A DNA stretch of 64,000 bases from Gordonia mangrovi (GTDB lineage: Bacteria > Actinomycetota > Actinomycetes > Mycobacteriales > Mycobacteriaceae): the NCBI RefSeq assembly GCF_024734075.1, contig NZ_CP102850.1, positions 1,302,001 to 1,366,000 of the forward strand. The letters are read 5' to 3'. The notes beneath the pieces are model-generated. The model was not told where the DNA came from. It worked only from the letters and a program-made list of their open reading frames with translations, and did not search any database. A program made the translations under genes and the position numbers. This document shows, piece after piece, positions 44,097-53,213 of the stretch (positions are counted from its first letter, which is position 1; every line of letters begins with the position of its first letter).

Positions 44097-44987
44097 TCAG
44101 TCGACCAGTTCACTCGCCGAGAACGACCGCGATGCGTCGCGCCCGGCAAAATAGCTGGTCAGCGTCTTGGTCAGGTCCGCGTCCTCCCATGCGTCGCCGA
44201 CCGCGCTGAAGGTCTCCTCGACCGTCGGCGCCGCCATCAACATCACCTTGCCGCCGTAGACGACGAACACCTGCCCGCTGACGTTGCCGGCGTCCGCGCC
44301 GGCGAGATATTTGACCAACGTGACGACGTGGTCGGGACCGAGCGGGTCCACCCCGTCGGTCGGCGCATCACCGAAGACGTCCGACGTCATCGACGTGCGC
44401 GCACGAGGACAGATGGCGTTGGCCGTGACGCCGTAGCGGGCCAGTGCCCGCGAGGCGGAGACGGTCAACGCGATGATCCCGGATTTGGCGGCGGCATAGT
44501 TGGCCTGGCCGCCGGGGCCGAGCAACCCCGCTTCTGAGGCGGTGTTGATCAGGCGTCCGTAGACGGGTTCGCCGGCGGCCTTGGCTGCCGCGCGCCAGTG
44601 GCTCGCGGCGTTGCGGTTGAGCAGGAAGTGCCCGCGCAGGTGGACGCGGATGACGAGGTCCCACTCGTCGTCGGTCATGTTGAATAGCATCTTGTCGCGG
44701 GTGATCCCCGCATTGCTCATCACGATGTCGAGACCACCGAGGTCGTCGGTGGCGGTGCGCACGATCTCGGTCGCTGTCGCCGACTCGGCGATGTCGCCGG
44801 CCACCGGGATCGCGCGGCCGCCGGCGGAGCCGATCACGTCGAGCACATCACTGGCCTCCAGAGACGTGGCGAGATCGTTGACGATCACCGTCGCCCCCTC
44901 GGCGGCGAGGCCGATGGCCTCCGCACGCCCGAGTCCGCCACCGGCGCCCGTCACCACCGCCACACGTCCGTCCAACGACCGGCCCAC
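44097..44987 (-). CDS. hsd4A: Hsd4A-like short-chain dehydrogenase of steroid side-chain oxidation
   Basis: 296 residues: Rossmann motif VTGAGGGLGR, NAGITRDKML, catalytic Ser in NTASEAG and Tyr/Lys in YAAAKSG. The family equals the dehydrogenase part of peroxisomal MFE-type enzymes: it oxidises a 3-hydroxyacyl-CoA side chain and can act on 17-beta-hydroxysteroids. GTG at 44987 precedes the Rossmann strand closely; the longer frame would cross the KstR box. Orthologue of Rv3502c by position. Confidence 0.9.
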   Translation of the reverse strand: MGRSLDGRVAVVTGAGGGLGRAEAIGLAAEGATVIVNDLATSLEASDVLDVIGSAGGRAIPVAGDIAESATATEIVRTATDDLGGLDIVMSNAGITRDKMLFNMTDDEWDLVIRVHLRGHFLLNRNAASHWRAAAKAAGEPVYGRLINTASEAGLLGPGGQANYAAAKSGIIALTVSASRALARYGVTANAICPRARTSMTSDVFGDAPTDGVDPLGPDHVVTLVKYLAGADAGNVSGQVFVVYGGKVMLMAAPTVEETFSAVGDAWEDADLTKTLTSYFAGRDASRSFSASELVD

Positions 44988-45017
44988 GCCTTCACCCTTT
45001 CCCAAGGTTTCAAAAAC

Positions 45018-45031
45018 TAGAACCTGTTCTA
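45018..45031. promoter_or_regulatory. KstR-type operator upstream of hsd4A-mce4
   Basis: TAGAACCTGTTCTA fits TnnAACnnGTTnnA, 30 bp before the hsd4A start. It would control hsd4A and, by read-through, the whole mce4 operon. Confidence 0.88.
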
Positions 45032-45082
45032 GCACGAACGCGGGGCCACCGGAACCGGTTGGTCAGAATTGCTCCGTGGGAC

Positions 45083-45271
45083 TCACTCGAGCGACAGCGC
45101 GGATTTCGGGCAGCTGGCCACCACCTGACGCATCTCCTCCTCGCGCTCGGCAGTGACCTCTTCTTTGAGAATCACCAGGTAGTCGTTGTCGTCGAGGTCG
45201 AAGACGTCGGGTGCCATACCCACGCACACAGCGTTGGACTCGCAGAGGTCGAAATCTGCCTTGATTCGCAT
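45083..45271 (-). CDS. fdxD: Small 3Fe-4S-type ferredoxin FdxD
   Basis: 62 residues with three cluster cysteines: CESNAVC (C-x5-C) and a distal CP in VASCPKSALS. The missing second cysteine of the first motif suggests a 3Fe-4S cluster. It carries electrons to cytochrome P450 or other monooxygenases. ATG at 45271 has GGAG upstream. Orthologue of Rv3503c; divergent from fadE26 and shares its KstR box. Confidence 0.92.
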   Translation of the reverse strand: MRIKADFDLCESNAVCVGMAPDVFDLDDNDYLVILKEEVTAEREEEMRQVVASCPKSALSLE

Positions 45272-45325
45272 ACCGAACTCCTTCTCCCGACGGATTGTCT
45301 GGTTGACGGGCTGTGATCTACAGGT

Positions 45326-45339
45326 TAGAACGTGTTTCA
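45326..45339. promoter_or_regulatory. KstR-type operator in the fdxD/fadE26 divergent promoter
   Basis: TAGAACGTGTTTCA fits TnnAACnnGTTnnA, 54 bp from fdxD and 59 bp from fadE26, so one site can control both directions. Confidence 0.86.
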
Positions 45340-45398
45340 GAAGTTGGCGAGCATGCGCCCGCCACCACACGGCTGTCCACTATGACACGGAGATCCCG

Positions 45399-46604
45399 AT
45401 GCGTATCGCCTACACCGATCATCAGGCCGACCTCCGCCGGGAACTCCGGTCCTATTTTGCCGGATTGATGACCGACGAACGCCGCGCCGCGCTGAGTGGC
45501 GGCGAGGGCGGAGAACTCGGCGAAGGCGACGCCTACCGGGACGTGGTCGCGCAGATGGGCGCCGACGGCTGGCTCGCGCTCGGCTGGCCCACCGAGTACG
45601 GCGGGCAGAACCGCTCGATGATGGATCAACTGATCTTCACCGACGAGGCCGCGATCGCCGGCGCACCGGTGCCATTCCTGACCATCAACTCGGTGGCGCC
45701 GACGATCATGCACTACGGCACCGAGGAACAGAAGGCGTTCTTCCTACCCAAGATCGCCGCCGGTCGACTGCACTTCTCCATCGGCTACTCCGAACCCGGC
45801 GCCGGCACCGACCTCGCCGCCCTGCGCACCACCGCCATCCGCGATGGTGACGACTACGTCATCAACGGCCAGAAGATGTGGACCAGCCTGGTCCCCTACG
45901 CCGACTACATCTGGCTGGCCTGCCGCACCGATCCGTCCACGCTGGAGCCCGGCGGGAAGAAACACCGCGGCATCTCGATGATCATCGTGCCCACCGACGC
46001 CGAGGGGTTCAGCTACACGCCGGTGCACACGATGGCCGGGGTCGACACCAGCGCCACCTACTACTCCGATGTCCGGGTGCCGGTCAGCGCACGCGTCGGC
46101 GAGGAGGGCGGCGGCTGGCCGCTGGTGACCAATCAGCTCAACCACGAGCGGGTCGCGCTGTGCAGCGCCGCCCCGATCCAGACCGCGTTGCGCGAGACCA
46201 TCGAGTGGGCCCAGCACACCAAGACCGGCGACGGTCAGCGCGTCATCGACGCGCCGTGGGTGCAGGCCAACCTGGCCCGGGTGCACGCCAAGGTGGAGTT
46301 CCTGAAGCTCATCAACTGGAAGATCGCGTCGATCGCGAGCTCCGGGGGATCGCCGAGCCCGGCCGACGCCTCGGCCACCAAGGTGTTCGGCACCGAGTTC
46401 GCCACCGAGGCCTACCGGCTGCTGATGGAGGTGGTCGGCCCGGCAGCCACCCTGCGCCAGGGTTCGGCCGGCGCCCATCTCAACGGTCGCCTCGAACGGT
46501 TCCACCGCACCTCGCTGATCCTCACCTTCGGCGGCGGCACCAACGAGATCCAGCGCGACATCATCGGCATGCTCGCCCTCGGCCTCCCCGCCGCCCGGCG
46601 CTGA
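45399..46604 (+). CDS. fadE26: Acyl-CoA dehydrogenase FadE26 (ChsE4-type)
   Basis: 401 residues: SIGYSEPGAGTDLAALRT, DYVINGQKMWTS, HERVALCSAAPI and C-terminal TFGGGTNEIQRDIIGMLALG. With FadE27 it forms an alpha2-beta2 flavoenzyme that dehydrogenates the steroid side-chain CoA ester (known for Rv3504-Rv3505). ATG at 45399 after GGAG. First gene of fadE26-fadE27-fadD17. Confidence 0.95.
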   Translation: MRIAYTDHQADLRRELRSYFAGLMTDERRAALSGGEGGELGEGDAYRDVVAQMGADGWLALGWPTEYGGQNRSMMDQLIFTDEAAIAGAPVPFLTINSVAPTIMHYGTEEQKAFFLPKIAAGRLHFSIGYSEPGAGTDLAALRTTAIRDGDDYVINGQKMWTSLVPYADYIWLACRTDPSTLEPGGKKHRGISMIIVPTDAEGFSYTPVHTMAGVDTSATYYSDVRVPVSARVGEEGGGWPLVTNQLNHERVALCSAAPIQTALRETIEWAQHTKTGDGQRVIDAPWVQANLARVHAKVEFLKLINWKIASIASSGGSPSPADASATKVFGTEFATEAYRLLMEVVGPAATLRQGSAGAHLNGRLERFHRTSLILTFGGGTNEIQRDIIGMLALGLPAARR

Positions 46605-46635
46605 CCCGATCCACCCCACAAGAAAGCCACCCACC

Positions 46636-47784
46636 ATGGACTTCACCCTCCCCGAGACCGCCGAGGACATTCGCGGCCTCGCCCGCGACATCGCCGCCAA
46701 GGTCAGCACTCCCGAACGGGTCGCCGAGCTGGAGGCATCCGACGCCCCGATCGACACCGAACTCTGGCGCGAGTTCGGTGCGGCCGGGCTGCTCGGACTC
46801 GAGGTGCCCGCCGCGCTCGCCGGCGACCGCGGCGGTGACCTCGGCGCCATCGAGAACTCCGTGGTCGCCGAGGAACTCGGTCGCGCACTGGCGCGCGTCC
46901 CGTTCGGGGTGCATGCCTGTGCGGCGTTGCCGGTGCTCGCTGCGCGCGGCCCACGGTCGTTGCAGACATCGCTGCTCCGCCACGCGGCCGGCGGCGAGTC
47001 GGTCGTGACCGTGGCGTTCGAAGAGGACCTCGGTGTCGATGTGAACGCACCCACCGCCGGCGCGCGGATCTCCGATGATCGCGTGATCCTCGACGGCACC
47101 AAGGTCAACGTCCCCTACGCCACCGCGGCCCAGTTCCTGATCGTGAACGCCACCGGCCCGGACGGCCCGCTCGCGGTGGTCGTGCCGACCGACGCGCCGG
47201 GTGTGCGGATCACCGACACCGCCTCTACCGGCAAGAGCCCCACCGGCGAGGTGGAACTCGCCGACGTCACGGTCGACGCCGATCATGTGCTCGACGGCGG
47301 TGCTGCGGCCGTCCGGGACGTCGCCGAACGCCTCACTCTGGCGATCTGCGCCGAACAGTCCGGCGTGGTGACTCGCGCGTTGGAGCTGACCGCCGAATAT
47401 GCCCGAGAGCGCGAGCAGTTCGGCCGCGCGATCGGTTCCTTCCAGGCGGTGGCACAGCGACTGGCCGATGGATACATCGACGCACAAGGACTGTCGTTGA
47501 CCACCACCCAGGCCGCCTGGATGCTCGCGAACTTCTTCTCCGACGCCCCCACCGGCACCAAAGCCGACCTGCGGACCGCGATCGCCACCGCGAAGTTCTG
47601 GGCCACCGAGGCCGGTCACCGCGTCGCGCACACCGCTGTCCATGTCCACGGCGGCGTGGGACTCGACACCAGCCACCCGGTGCATCGATATTTCCTGCGC
47701 GCCAAGCAGAACGAATTCACCTTGGGTTCGGCACCCGTGGTGTTGGCGGCGATCGGCGCCGACCTGGCAGCGACGCCGGTGTGA
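46636..47784 (+). CDS. fadE27: Acyl-CoA dehydrogenase FadE27 (ChsE5-type)
   Basis: 382 residues of the acyl-CoA dehydrogenase fold, more divergent than FadE26: FTLPETAEDIRGLARDIAAK, VTVAFEEDLGVDVN, REREQFGRAIGSFQAVAQRLAD, and VHGGVGLDTSHPVHRYF. In the known heterotetramer each chain supplies half of the FAD site, and this one lacks its own catalytic Glu. ATG at 46636, 31 bp after fadE26; its stop overlaps fadD17 by 4 bp. Confidence 0.94.
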   Translation: MDFTLPETAEDIRGLARDIAAKVSTPERVAELEASDAPIDTELWREFGAAGLLGLEVPAALAGDRGGDLGAIENSVVAEELGRALARVPFGVHACAALPVLAARGPRSLQTSLLRHAAGGESVVTVAFEEDLGVDVNAPTAGARISDDRVILDGTKVNVPYATAAQFLIVNATGPDGPLAVVVPTDAPGVRITDTASTGKSPTGEVELADVTVDADHVLDGGAAAVRDVAERLTLAICAEQSGVVTRALELTAEYAREREQFGRAIGSFQAVAQRLADGYIDAQGLSLTTTQAAWMLANFFSDAPTGTKADLRTAIATAKFWATEAGHRVAHTAVHVHGGVGLDTSHPVHRYFLRAKQNEFTLGSAPVVLAAIGADLAATPV

Positions 47785-49316
47785 CCCTCGCCGAACTACT
47801 CCTCACGATCGCCGACGTCGACGACCGCGGTCTGCATCACGAGCACGGATTCGTCTCGTGGCGTGAGCATGTCGCCGAATCCGCTGCGCGCGGCGCCGCG
47901 TTGCGCGGACTCCTCCCCGACGGCGCGCCACCGCACGTCGGGGTGTTGATGGACAACACACCAGAGTTCAGTTACCTGCTCGGTGCCGCCGCTCTGGGAT
48001 CGTTTGTGCTGGTGGGGCTCAACACCACGCGACGTGGCGCGGCGTTGGCCGCCGACATCCGCCGGTCCGATTGTCAGATCGTGTTGACCGACAGTCGATG
48101 TCGGCATCTGCTCGCCGACGTCGAACCGGGGATTCCGGTGCTCGATGTCACCCGCTGGTCGAGTAGCCGCGCGAGCGAAGCGAGCCGGCGTATCCGCTGG
48201 ATTGAGCTTGTCGAAATCGAGACCCCCGCACCCGACGATCTGATGATGCTGATCTTCACCTCGGGCACCACCGGCGACCCGAAGGCCGTGCGCTGCACCC
48301 AGCGCACCTTCGCCCAGAGCGGCGCGATGCTGGCCGAGCGCTTCGACATCGGCCGCGACGACGTCGTCTACCTGTCGATGCCGATGTTCCACTCCAACGC
48401 GGTGATCGCCGGGTGGTCGGTCGCGCTGGCCGGCGGGGCATCGATCGCATTGCGGGAGCGCTTCTCCGCCGGCGGTTTTCTGCCCGACGTCCGGCGCTTC
48501 GGCATCACCTTCGCCAACTACGTCGGCAAGCCGCTCAACTATGTCCTCGCCACCCCCGAATCACCCGACGACGCCGACAACACCCTGCGCATCATGTACG
48601 GCAACGAGGCCTCGGCCCGCGACCGGGCACGTTTCGCCGACCGGTTCGGATGCCGCGTCGTGGACGGATTCGGTTCCACCGAGGGCGGCGTTGCGATCAC
48701 CCGCACCCCCGACACCCCACCGGACGCACTCGGACCGTTGCGCGCGCCGACGTGCGTGGTGGACCCGGAGACGGGTGAACCGGTGGCCGTCGGCGAGGTG
48801 GGCGAGATCGTCAATTCGTCGGGTGCCGGGCTGTTCAGCGGCTACTACAACGATCCCGACGCCACCGCCGATCGCATGCGCGGGGGCATCTACCACACCG
48901 GCGACCTCGGCTGGGTCGACGATGCCGGCTTCCTGCACTTCGCCGGCCGGCTCGGTGACTGGCTGCGGGTGGACGGGGAGAATCTCGGCACCGGACCGAT
49001 CGAGCGCATCCTGCTGCGCCACCGCGCCGTTCGGCAGGTCGCCGTCTACGGCATCCCGGTGGAGATCGGCGATGAGATCGAGGCGGTGTTGGTGGTCGAC
49101 AACTCCCTCGACCCCGAAGACTTCAACGAGTTCCTCAGCCGCCAGGGCGATCTCGGGCCGAAGCAGTGGCCGCACCGGGTACGCCTGACCCACGAACTAC
49201 CCGACACCGCGACATTCAAGACAGTCAAACGCCGGCTGCGCGAGACATCGGGCCCGCCGACCTGGGTTCGGCGTGACGGGGCCTATGTGGCGCCGGCCAT
49301 CAGTTCATCGTCCTGA
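47781..49316 (+). CDS. fadD17: Steroid/fatty acyl-CoA ligase FadD17 with a repeat-derived insertion
   Basis: 511 residues of the ANL superfamily: A3 motif LMMLIFTSGTTGDPKAV, A5 FGSTEGG, A7 YHTGDLGW, A8 FAGRLGDWLRVDGENLG. It activates a steroid side-chain acid as CoA ester (known for Rv3506). GTG overlaps fadE27 by 4 bp (GTGA). About 25 residues (TRWSSSRASEASRRIRWIE onwards) just before the A3 motif are encoded by a short dispersed repeat inserted in frame; the enzyme is otherwise intact. Confidence 0.94.
   Translation: MTLAELLLTIADVDDRGLHHEHGFVSWREHVAESAARGAALRGLLPDGAPPHVGVLMDNTPEFSYLLGAAALGSFVLVGLNTTRRGAALAADIRRSDCQIVLTDSRCRHLLADVEPGIPVLDVTRWSSSRASEASRRIRWIELVEIETPAPDDLMMLIFTSGTTGDPKAVRCTQRTFAQSGAMLAERFDIGRDDVVYLSMPMFHSNAVIAGWSVALAGGASIALRERFSAGGFLPDVRRFGITFANYVGKPLNYVLATPESPDDADNTLRIMYGNEASARDRARFADRFGCRVVDGFGSTEGGVAITRTPDTPPDALGPLRAPTCVVDPETGEPVAVGEVGEIVNSSGAGLFSGYYNDPDATADRMRGGIYHTGDLGWVDDAGFLHFAGRLGDWLRVDGENLGTGPIERILLRHRAVRQVAVYGIPVEIGDEIEAVLVVDNSLDPEDFNEFLSRQGDLGPKQWPHRVRLTHELPDTATFKTVKRRLRETSGPPTWVRRDGAYVAPAISSSS
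48152..48226. repeat. Dispersed repeat inserted in frame in fadD17
   Basis: The element starts CCGCTGGTCGAGTAG, has the core GAGCGAAGCGAGC, and ends TCGAAATCGAGACCC. Read on the minus strand it begins GGTCTCGATTTCGACAAGC and ends CTACTCGACCAGCGG, the same ends as the repeat in ispD. About 75 nt (25 codons), so the frame is kept. Confidence 0.88.
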
Positions 49317-49407
49317 GGTCGGTATCCCAGCGCGGCACCAGGGCGTCCACGCGGCAATAATCGTCGCGTTCCGACGCTGCGACCGCAGGCGGATACCGGC
49401 GGAACGG

Positions 49408-50226
49408 CTACATCCGCGCCCAGCGCGACATCACGAAGCAGTACACGCCGTAGGCGGCCAGCCCGATGGCGGCGAGGATCAGCAAGAGCTGTCCGGCCGG
49501 CAGTCCGGCGAGTGTCTTGACCGCTGCATCCATACCCGCCGCTTTCGTCGGGTCGGCGCGGATCGCCGCGACGATGACCAGCACCCCGGCGCCCCCGATG
49601 ACCACGCCCTTGGCCGCGTAGCCGATGATGCCGGTGGTGGTGACGATCTCTCCCCCGCCCCTGCGCAGGTCATCGAGGAAGTTGCGGGTGACGCCCTTGT
49701 AGACGAAGTAGCCGCCGACCGCGAGGATCACCAGCCCGACGATGACGAGCAGCACCTTGCCGCCGGTGTGCTGCATCAGTCGAGCACTCATGCTCGCGTT
49801 CTGCCGGCCCGACGACTCACCGCTCCCCATCGCGAAGTTCGCCGCCGACCAGGCGAGACCGAAGTAGAGGATACAGAGCGCCAGCGCTTTCCCGCGGTCG
49901 AACCATCCGCTGAGTCCGTCGTCTCCCGAACCGGACTCGTTGGCCTTGCCGCCGAGGATGGCCTCGGCCAGCCGCCACAATGCGAGCGCCACGAACGCCA
50001 CTGCGGCCACCCACAGGGCCACCTGACCGCCCGGTTCGCCGGCGAACACCGCCAGGGCACCCGAATTGTCGGCGCTACCGCCGTCGCCGAAGGCGATCCG
50101 CACCACGATGTAGGCGATGAGCAGGTGGAGCAGACCGGTCACGATGTAGCCGGCGCGCGCCGCTCGCTCGAACCACGGGCTGTCGGTGACGCGGTCGACG
50201 GTCTGCTTGGCCTGATTGTGGGTCAT
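49408..50226 (-). CDS. DUF1206 membrane protein
   Basis: 272 residues with about six helices in three pairs, each pair starting with a related GYxxxGxxxxxIA/YKG-type segment (RAGYIVTGLLHLLIAYIV; GGYFVYKGV; GYAAKGVVIGGAGVLV), the DUF1206 threefold repeat. Function unknown. ATG at 50226. It sits between fadD17 and the NMO gene; no KstR box is near. Confidence 0.88.
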   Translation of the reverse strand: MTHNQAKQTVDRVTDSPWFERAARAGYIVTGLLHLLIAYIVVRIAFGDGGSADNSGALAVFAGEPGGQVALWVAAVAFVALALWRLAEAILGGKANESGSGDDGLSGWFDRGKALALCILYFGLAWSAANFAMGSGESSGRQNASMSARLMQHTGGKVLLVIVGLVILAVGGYFVYKGVTRNFLDDLRRGGGEIVTTTGIIGYAAKGVVIGGAGVLVIVAAIRADPTKAAGMDAAVKTLAGLPAGQLLLILAAIGLAAYGVYCFVMSRWARM

Positions 50227-50315
50227 CGGTGTCCGTTCCGTTCGGGGTGAGGGTGATCGGCCCTCGCGTGCACAACGCCACGGATATCCGATTCACCCCG
50301 GAACGAAACGGACGT

Positions 50316-51464
50316 TCAGCCCACCGGCGTCGTCAACGTTTTGTTCATCCGGGCGATCGCCTGCTCGTACTCCGTCACCAGGCCGTCGATGAGTTCTGCG
50401 ACCGGGGTGATCTCGTTGCAGCGACCGACGATCTGACCGGCGGGCATGGCGACCACCTCCGGGTCGTCGGCCGCCGAGATCCGGGCATGTGCTTCGCCGA
50501 CGAGGAGGTTCTGCAGGGGCATCGGCAACGGCTCGGGTGCTCCGGGGGCGTCCCAGGCGTCGGTCCACTTGGTCTTGAGCAGGCGGGCCGGTTTTCCCGA
50601 GTAGATGCGCCGGCGCACGGTGTCGCGTGAGGTCGCCTTCAGCAGCGCCTGCTGGACGGTGGAGGGTCCGTCGGCGTCGGGCGCCATGCCGAGTTTGTAT
50701 TCGGCCGCGGTCAGCCAGTAGGTGCCCATCCAGACGCCTTGGGCGCCAAGGGCGATCGCAGCCGCCATCTGCCGGCCGCTGCCCACTCCACCCGCGGCCA
50801 GCACGGGTGCCGAATCGCCCAGTGCGTCCACCAGTTCGGGCCACAGGATCATCGAGGTGACCTCGCCGGTGTGCCCACCACCCTCATAGCCCTGCGCGAT
50901 CACGATGTCCACGCCCGCCTGCACGTGGTGCAACGCATGTTCCTTCGCGCCGGCCAGCGCCGCGACGAGCAGGCCGTTGTCGTGGGATGTCGCGATGACG
51001 TCCTCCGGTGGGGAACCCAGTGCGTTCGCGATCAGCTTGATCTGCCCGTACTTTCGGGTGTGTTCCATCGCGACGTCCACGTGGGATCGAGCGACGGAGT
51101 GCAGCCAGCCGAGCACTCCGGCGTTGACCCGGTCGCCGTTGGGCAGCGGCGGCACACCGAGGTCGTCGAGGGTGCGTTCGACGAAGGCGCGGTGCTCGGG
51201 CGGGATCATCGAGTCCAGATCCATCTTGCTGCCCTCGGTGGGCACCTTCGCCGGCATCACGATGTCCACCCCGAACGGTTTGCCGTCGGTGTTCTCGTGC
51301 ATCCACTCGAGGACCTCGTCGAGTTCGTCTGCCTCGTTGAACCGCACACAGCCCAGCACGCCCAGGCCGCCGGCGCGGCTGATCGCCGCCGCCACATGCT
51401 GGCTCGGGGTGAAGCCGAAGATCGGATAGTCGATGCCGAAGCGTTCGGTCAGTTCGGTACGCAT
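50316..51464 (-). CDS. Nitronate monooxygenase-family flavoprotein
   Basis: 382 residues of the FMN TIM-barrel NMO/2-nitropropane dioxygenase family: PIFGFTPSQHVAAAISRAGGLGVLG, IVIAQGYEGGGHTG, VLAAGGVGSGRQMAAAIALGAQGVWMGT. Members include nitronate oxidases and, in steroid catabolism, flavin-dependent reductases such as IpdC. It begins 17 bp after fadD19 on the same strand, so it is probably KstR-controlled and acts on a steroid intermediate (inference). ATG at 51464. Confidence 0.87.
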   Translation of the reverse strand: MRTELTERFGIDYPIFGFTPSQHVAAAISRAGGLGVLGCVRFNEADELDEVLEWMHENTDGKPFGVDIVMPAKVPTEGSKMDLDSMIPPEHRAFVERTLDDLGVPPLPNGDRVNAGVLGWLHSVARSHVDVAMEHTRKYGQIKLIANALGSPPEDVIATSHDNGLLVAALAGAKEHALHHVQAGVDIVIAQGYEGGGHTGEVTSMILWPELVDALGDSAPVLAAGGVGSGRQMAAAIALGAQGVWMGTYWLTAAEYKLGMAPDADGPSTVQQALLKATSRDTVRRRIYSGKPARLLKTKWTDAWDAPGAPEPLPMPLQNLLVGEAHARISAADDPEVVAMPAGQIVGRCNEITPVAELIDGLVTEYEQAIARMNKTLTTPVG

Positions 51465-51481
51465 GTCAGCTCTTTCCGGCG

Positions 51482-53143
51482 CTACAGCGCCTCGTCGGCG
51501 GTGCGCTGCGCGGTGACCGCGCTACCCCACCGGTAGTCGGGTTTGCCCGCAGGCGAACGTTTGATCTCCTCGACGAACCAGACGCTGCGCGGACATTTGT
51601 AGCCCGCGAGCTCTTTGCGGACCACGTCGTTGAGCTCGGCGAGCGACGGCCGGGCCCCGTCGCGGGTGGCGATCACCGCGGCCACCCGCTGACCCCAGCG
51701 ATCGTCGGGCACTCCCACCACGACGGTGTCGAAGACGTCGTGATGGGCCTTGAGCGCACCTTCGACCTCCTCGGGGAAGACCTTCTCGCCGCCGGTGTTG
51801 ATCGACACCGAGCCCCGGCCGAGCATCGTGATGGTGCCGTCGGATTCCAGCTGCGCGTGGTCACCGGGCAGTGAGTACCGGACGCCGTCGAACTCCTTGA
51901 AGGTCTTGGCCGACTTCTCCGGATCGTTGTGGTAGCGCAACGGCACATGCCCGGAACGCGCCAGCACACCGATCTCACCGCTGCCGGGCTCCACCGGGGT
52001 GCCGTCCTCACGCAGCACATGGGTTTCGCTGTCTGCCTTGACCCGCGGACCGCCGCTGTGCGGGGCGCCCTTGGCCACCACGCTCATCCCGCCGAACCCG
52101 GTCTCCGACGACCCGATCGCGTCGACGATGACCGCGTTGGGGAACCGGTCGACGAACTGGTCCTTGATGCTGGGCGAGAACAGGCAGGCCGACGATGCGA
52201 TGGATACGACCGACGACAGATCGTGGCTGTCCTTCTCGGCCAGCGCCTCGATCATCGGCCGGCCCATGGCGTCGCCGGTGATGAAGATGACGTTCACCCC
52301 ATGTCGTTCGACGATGTCCCAGGCCGCGCCGCCATTGAACTCGGGATAGACGACGGCCTTGCCGCCGGCAAAGAGCGACTGGAAGATGGCCCACTGCGAT
52401 CCGCCGTGGATGAAGGGCGGGATCGGGAATCGGACCAGCTGCCCTCCGGCCGCCCCGTCCTGCGCGAGTTTCCACTCGTCGGCCACGGGTTCACTGGTGT
52501 ACCAGTCGATTCCGCCCCCGAGCACACGCCACACGTCCTCCTGGCGCCACACCACGCCCTTGGGTTTGCCGGTGGTGCCACCGGTGTAGAGCATGTAGAG
52601 GTCGTCGTTGCTGCGCTCGTCGAAGTCGCGCTCGGTGGATGACCCGGCGATCGCATCCTCGAATCGAATGGTGTCCTCGTAACCTTCGCAGCTCAACGTC
52701 GCATCGGTGCCGTGTTCACTCGACCCGCTCGCTTCGCTCCCGGCGCCGTCCTCAATCGCGATCCGATGCTCGATCGACGGTGCATTCGGCAACGTGTTGC
52801 AGACGCGTTCGCAGAACTGGCGCTCGTGGATCAGCACCTTCATCCCGGAGTCGGTGAAGATGTGCTCGAGTTCGGCCTCCACGTAGCGGTAGTTGACGTT
52901 CACCATCACCGCGCGGGCCTTGAAGACGGCGACCATCGACTCGACCGCCTCGATGGTGTTCCTGCTGTACAGGCCCACCCGATCACCGGGTTGCACACCG
53001 AGTTCGCGCAGTTTGTGTGCCAGCGCATTGGACCGCGCTTCCAACTCGGCGTAGGTGCGGGATCGGTCGCCGGATTCCAGGGCGGTGCGCTCGGGCATCA
53101 GATCGACGGCATGCTCGATGAGGTCGGCAATCGTGTAGGCCAT
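51482..53143 (-). CDS. fadD19: Steroid side-chain CoA ligase FadD19
   Basis: 553 residues of the ANL family: A3 LYMLYTGGTTGKPKGV, SIASSACLFSP, A5 IGSSETGFGG, YSLPGDHAQLESDG, and SINTGGEKVFPEEVE. FadD19 in Rhodococcus and M. tuberculosis activates C26 steroid acids and is needed for C24-branched sterols. ATG at 53143, KstR box just upstream. A low-complexity stretch (AGSEASGSSEHG) before the A3 motif looks like a leftover of the dispersed repeat seen in fadD17. Confidence 0.95.
   Translation of the reverse strand: MAYTIADLIEHAVDLMPERTALESGDRSRTYAELEARSNALAHKLRELGVQPGDRVGLYSRNTIEAVESMVAVFKARAVMVNVNYRYVEAELEHIFTDSGMKVLIHERQFCERVCNTLPNAPSIEHRIAIEDGAGSEASGSSEHGTDATLSCEGYEDTIRFEDAIAGSSTERDFDERSNDDLYMLYTGGTTGKPKGVVWRQEDVWRVLGGGIDWYTSEPVADEWKLAQDGAAGGQLVRFPIPPFIHGGSQWAIFQSLFAGGKAVVYPEFNGGAAWDIVERHGVNVIFITGDAMGRPMIEALAEKDSHDLSSVVSIASSACLFSPSIKDQFVDRFPNAVIVDAIGSSETGFGGMSVVAKGAPHSGGPRVKADSETHVLREDGTPVEPGSGEIGVLARSGHVPLRYHNDPEKSAKTFKEFDGVRYSLPGDHAQLESDGTITMLGRGSVSINTGGEKVFPEEVEGALKAHHDVFDTVVVGVPDDRWGQRVAAVIATRDGARPSLAELNDVVRKELAGYKCPRSVWFVEEIKRSPAGKPDYRWGSAVTAQRTADEAL
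52717..52743. repeat. Probable remnant of the dispersed repeat within fadD19
   Basis: The + strand reads CACTCGACC then CGCTCGCTTCGCTCCCGG, containing the core GCTCGCTTCGCTC and the ACTCGACC part in the same order relation as the fadD17 element. It encodes a short Ser/Ala/Gly-rich insertion in a variable region of FadD19. Ends are not clear. Confidence 0.55.
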
Positions 53144-53153
53144 GGATCAAAAT

Positions 53154-53167
53154 TAGAACGTGTTATC
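53154..53167. promoter_or_regulatory. KstR-type operator between fadD19 and echA19
   Basis: TAGAACGTGTTATC fits TnnAACnnGTTnnA except the last base, 10 bp from fadD19 and 46 bp from echA19. One site for both divergent genes. Confidence 0.8.
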
Positions 53168-53213
53168 GTTTTGAGCAAGCAGCAATCCGCACAGAGATCG
53201 CGAGGAACTCTCG

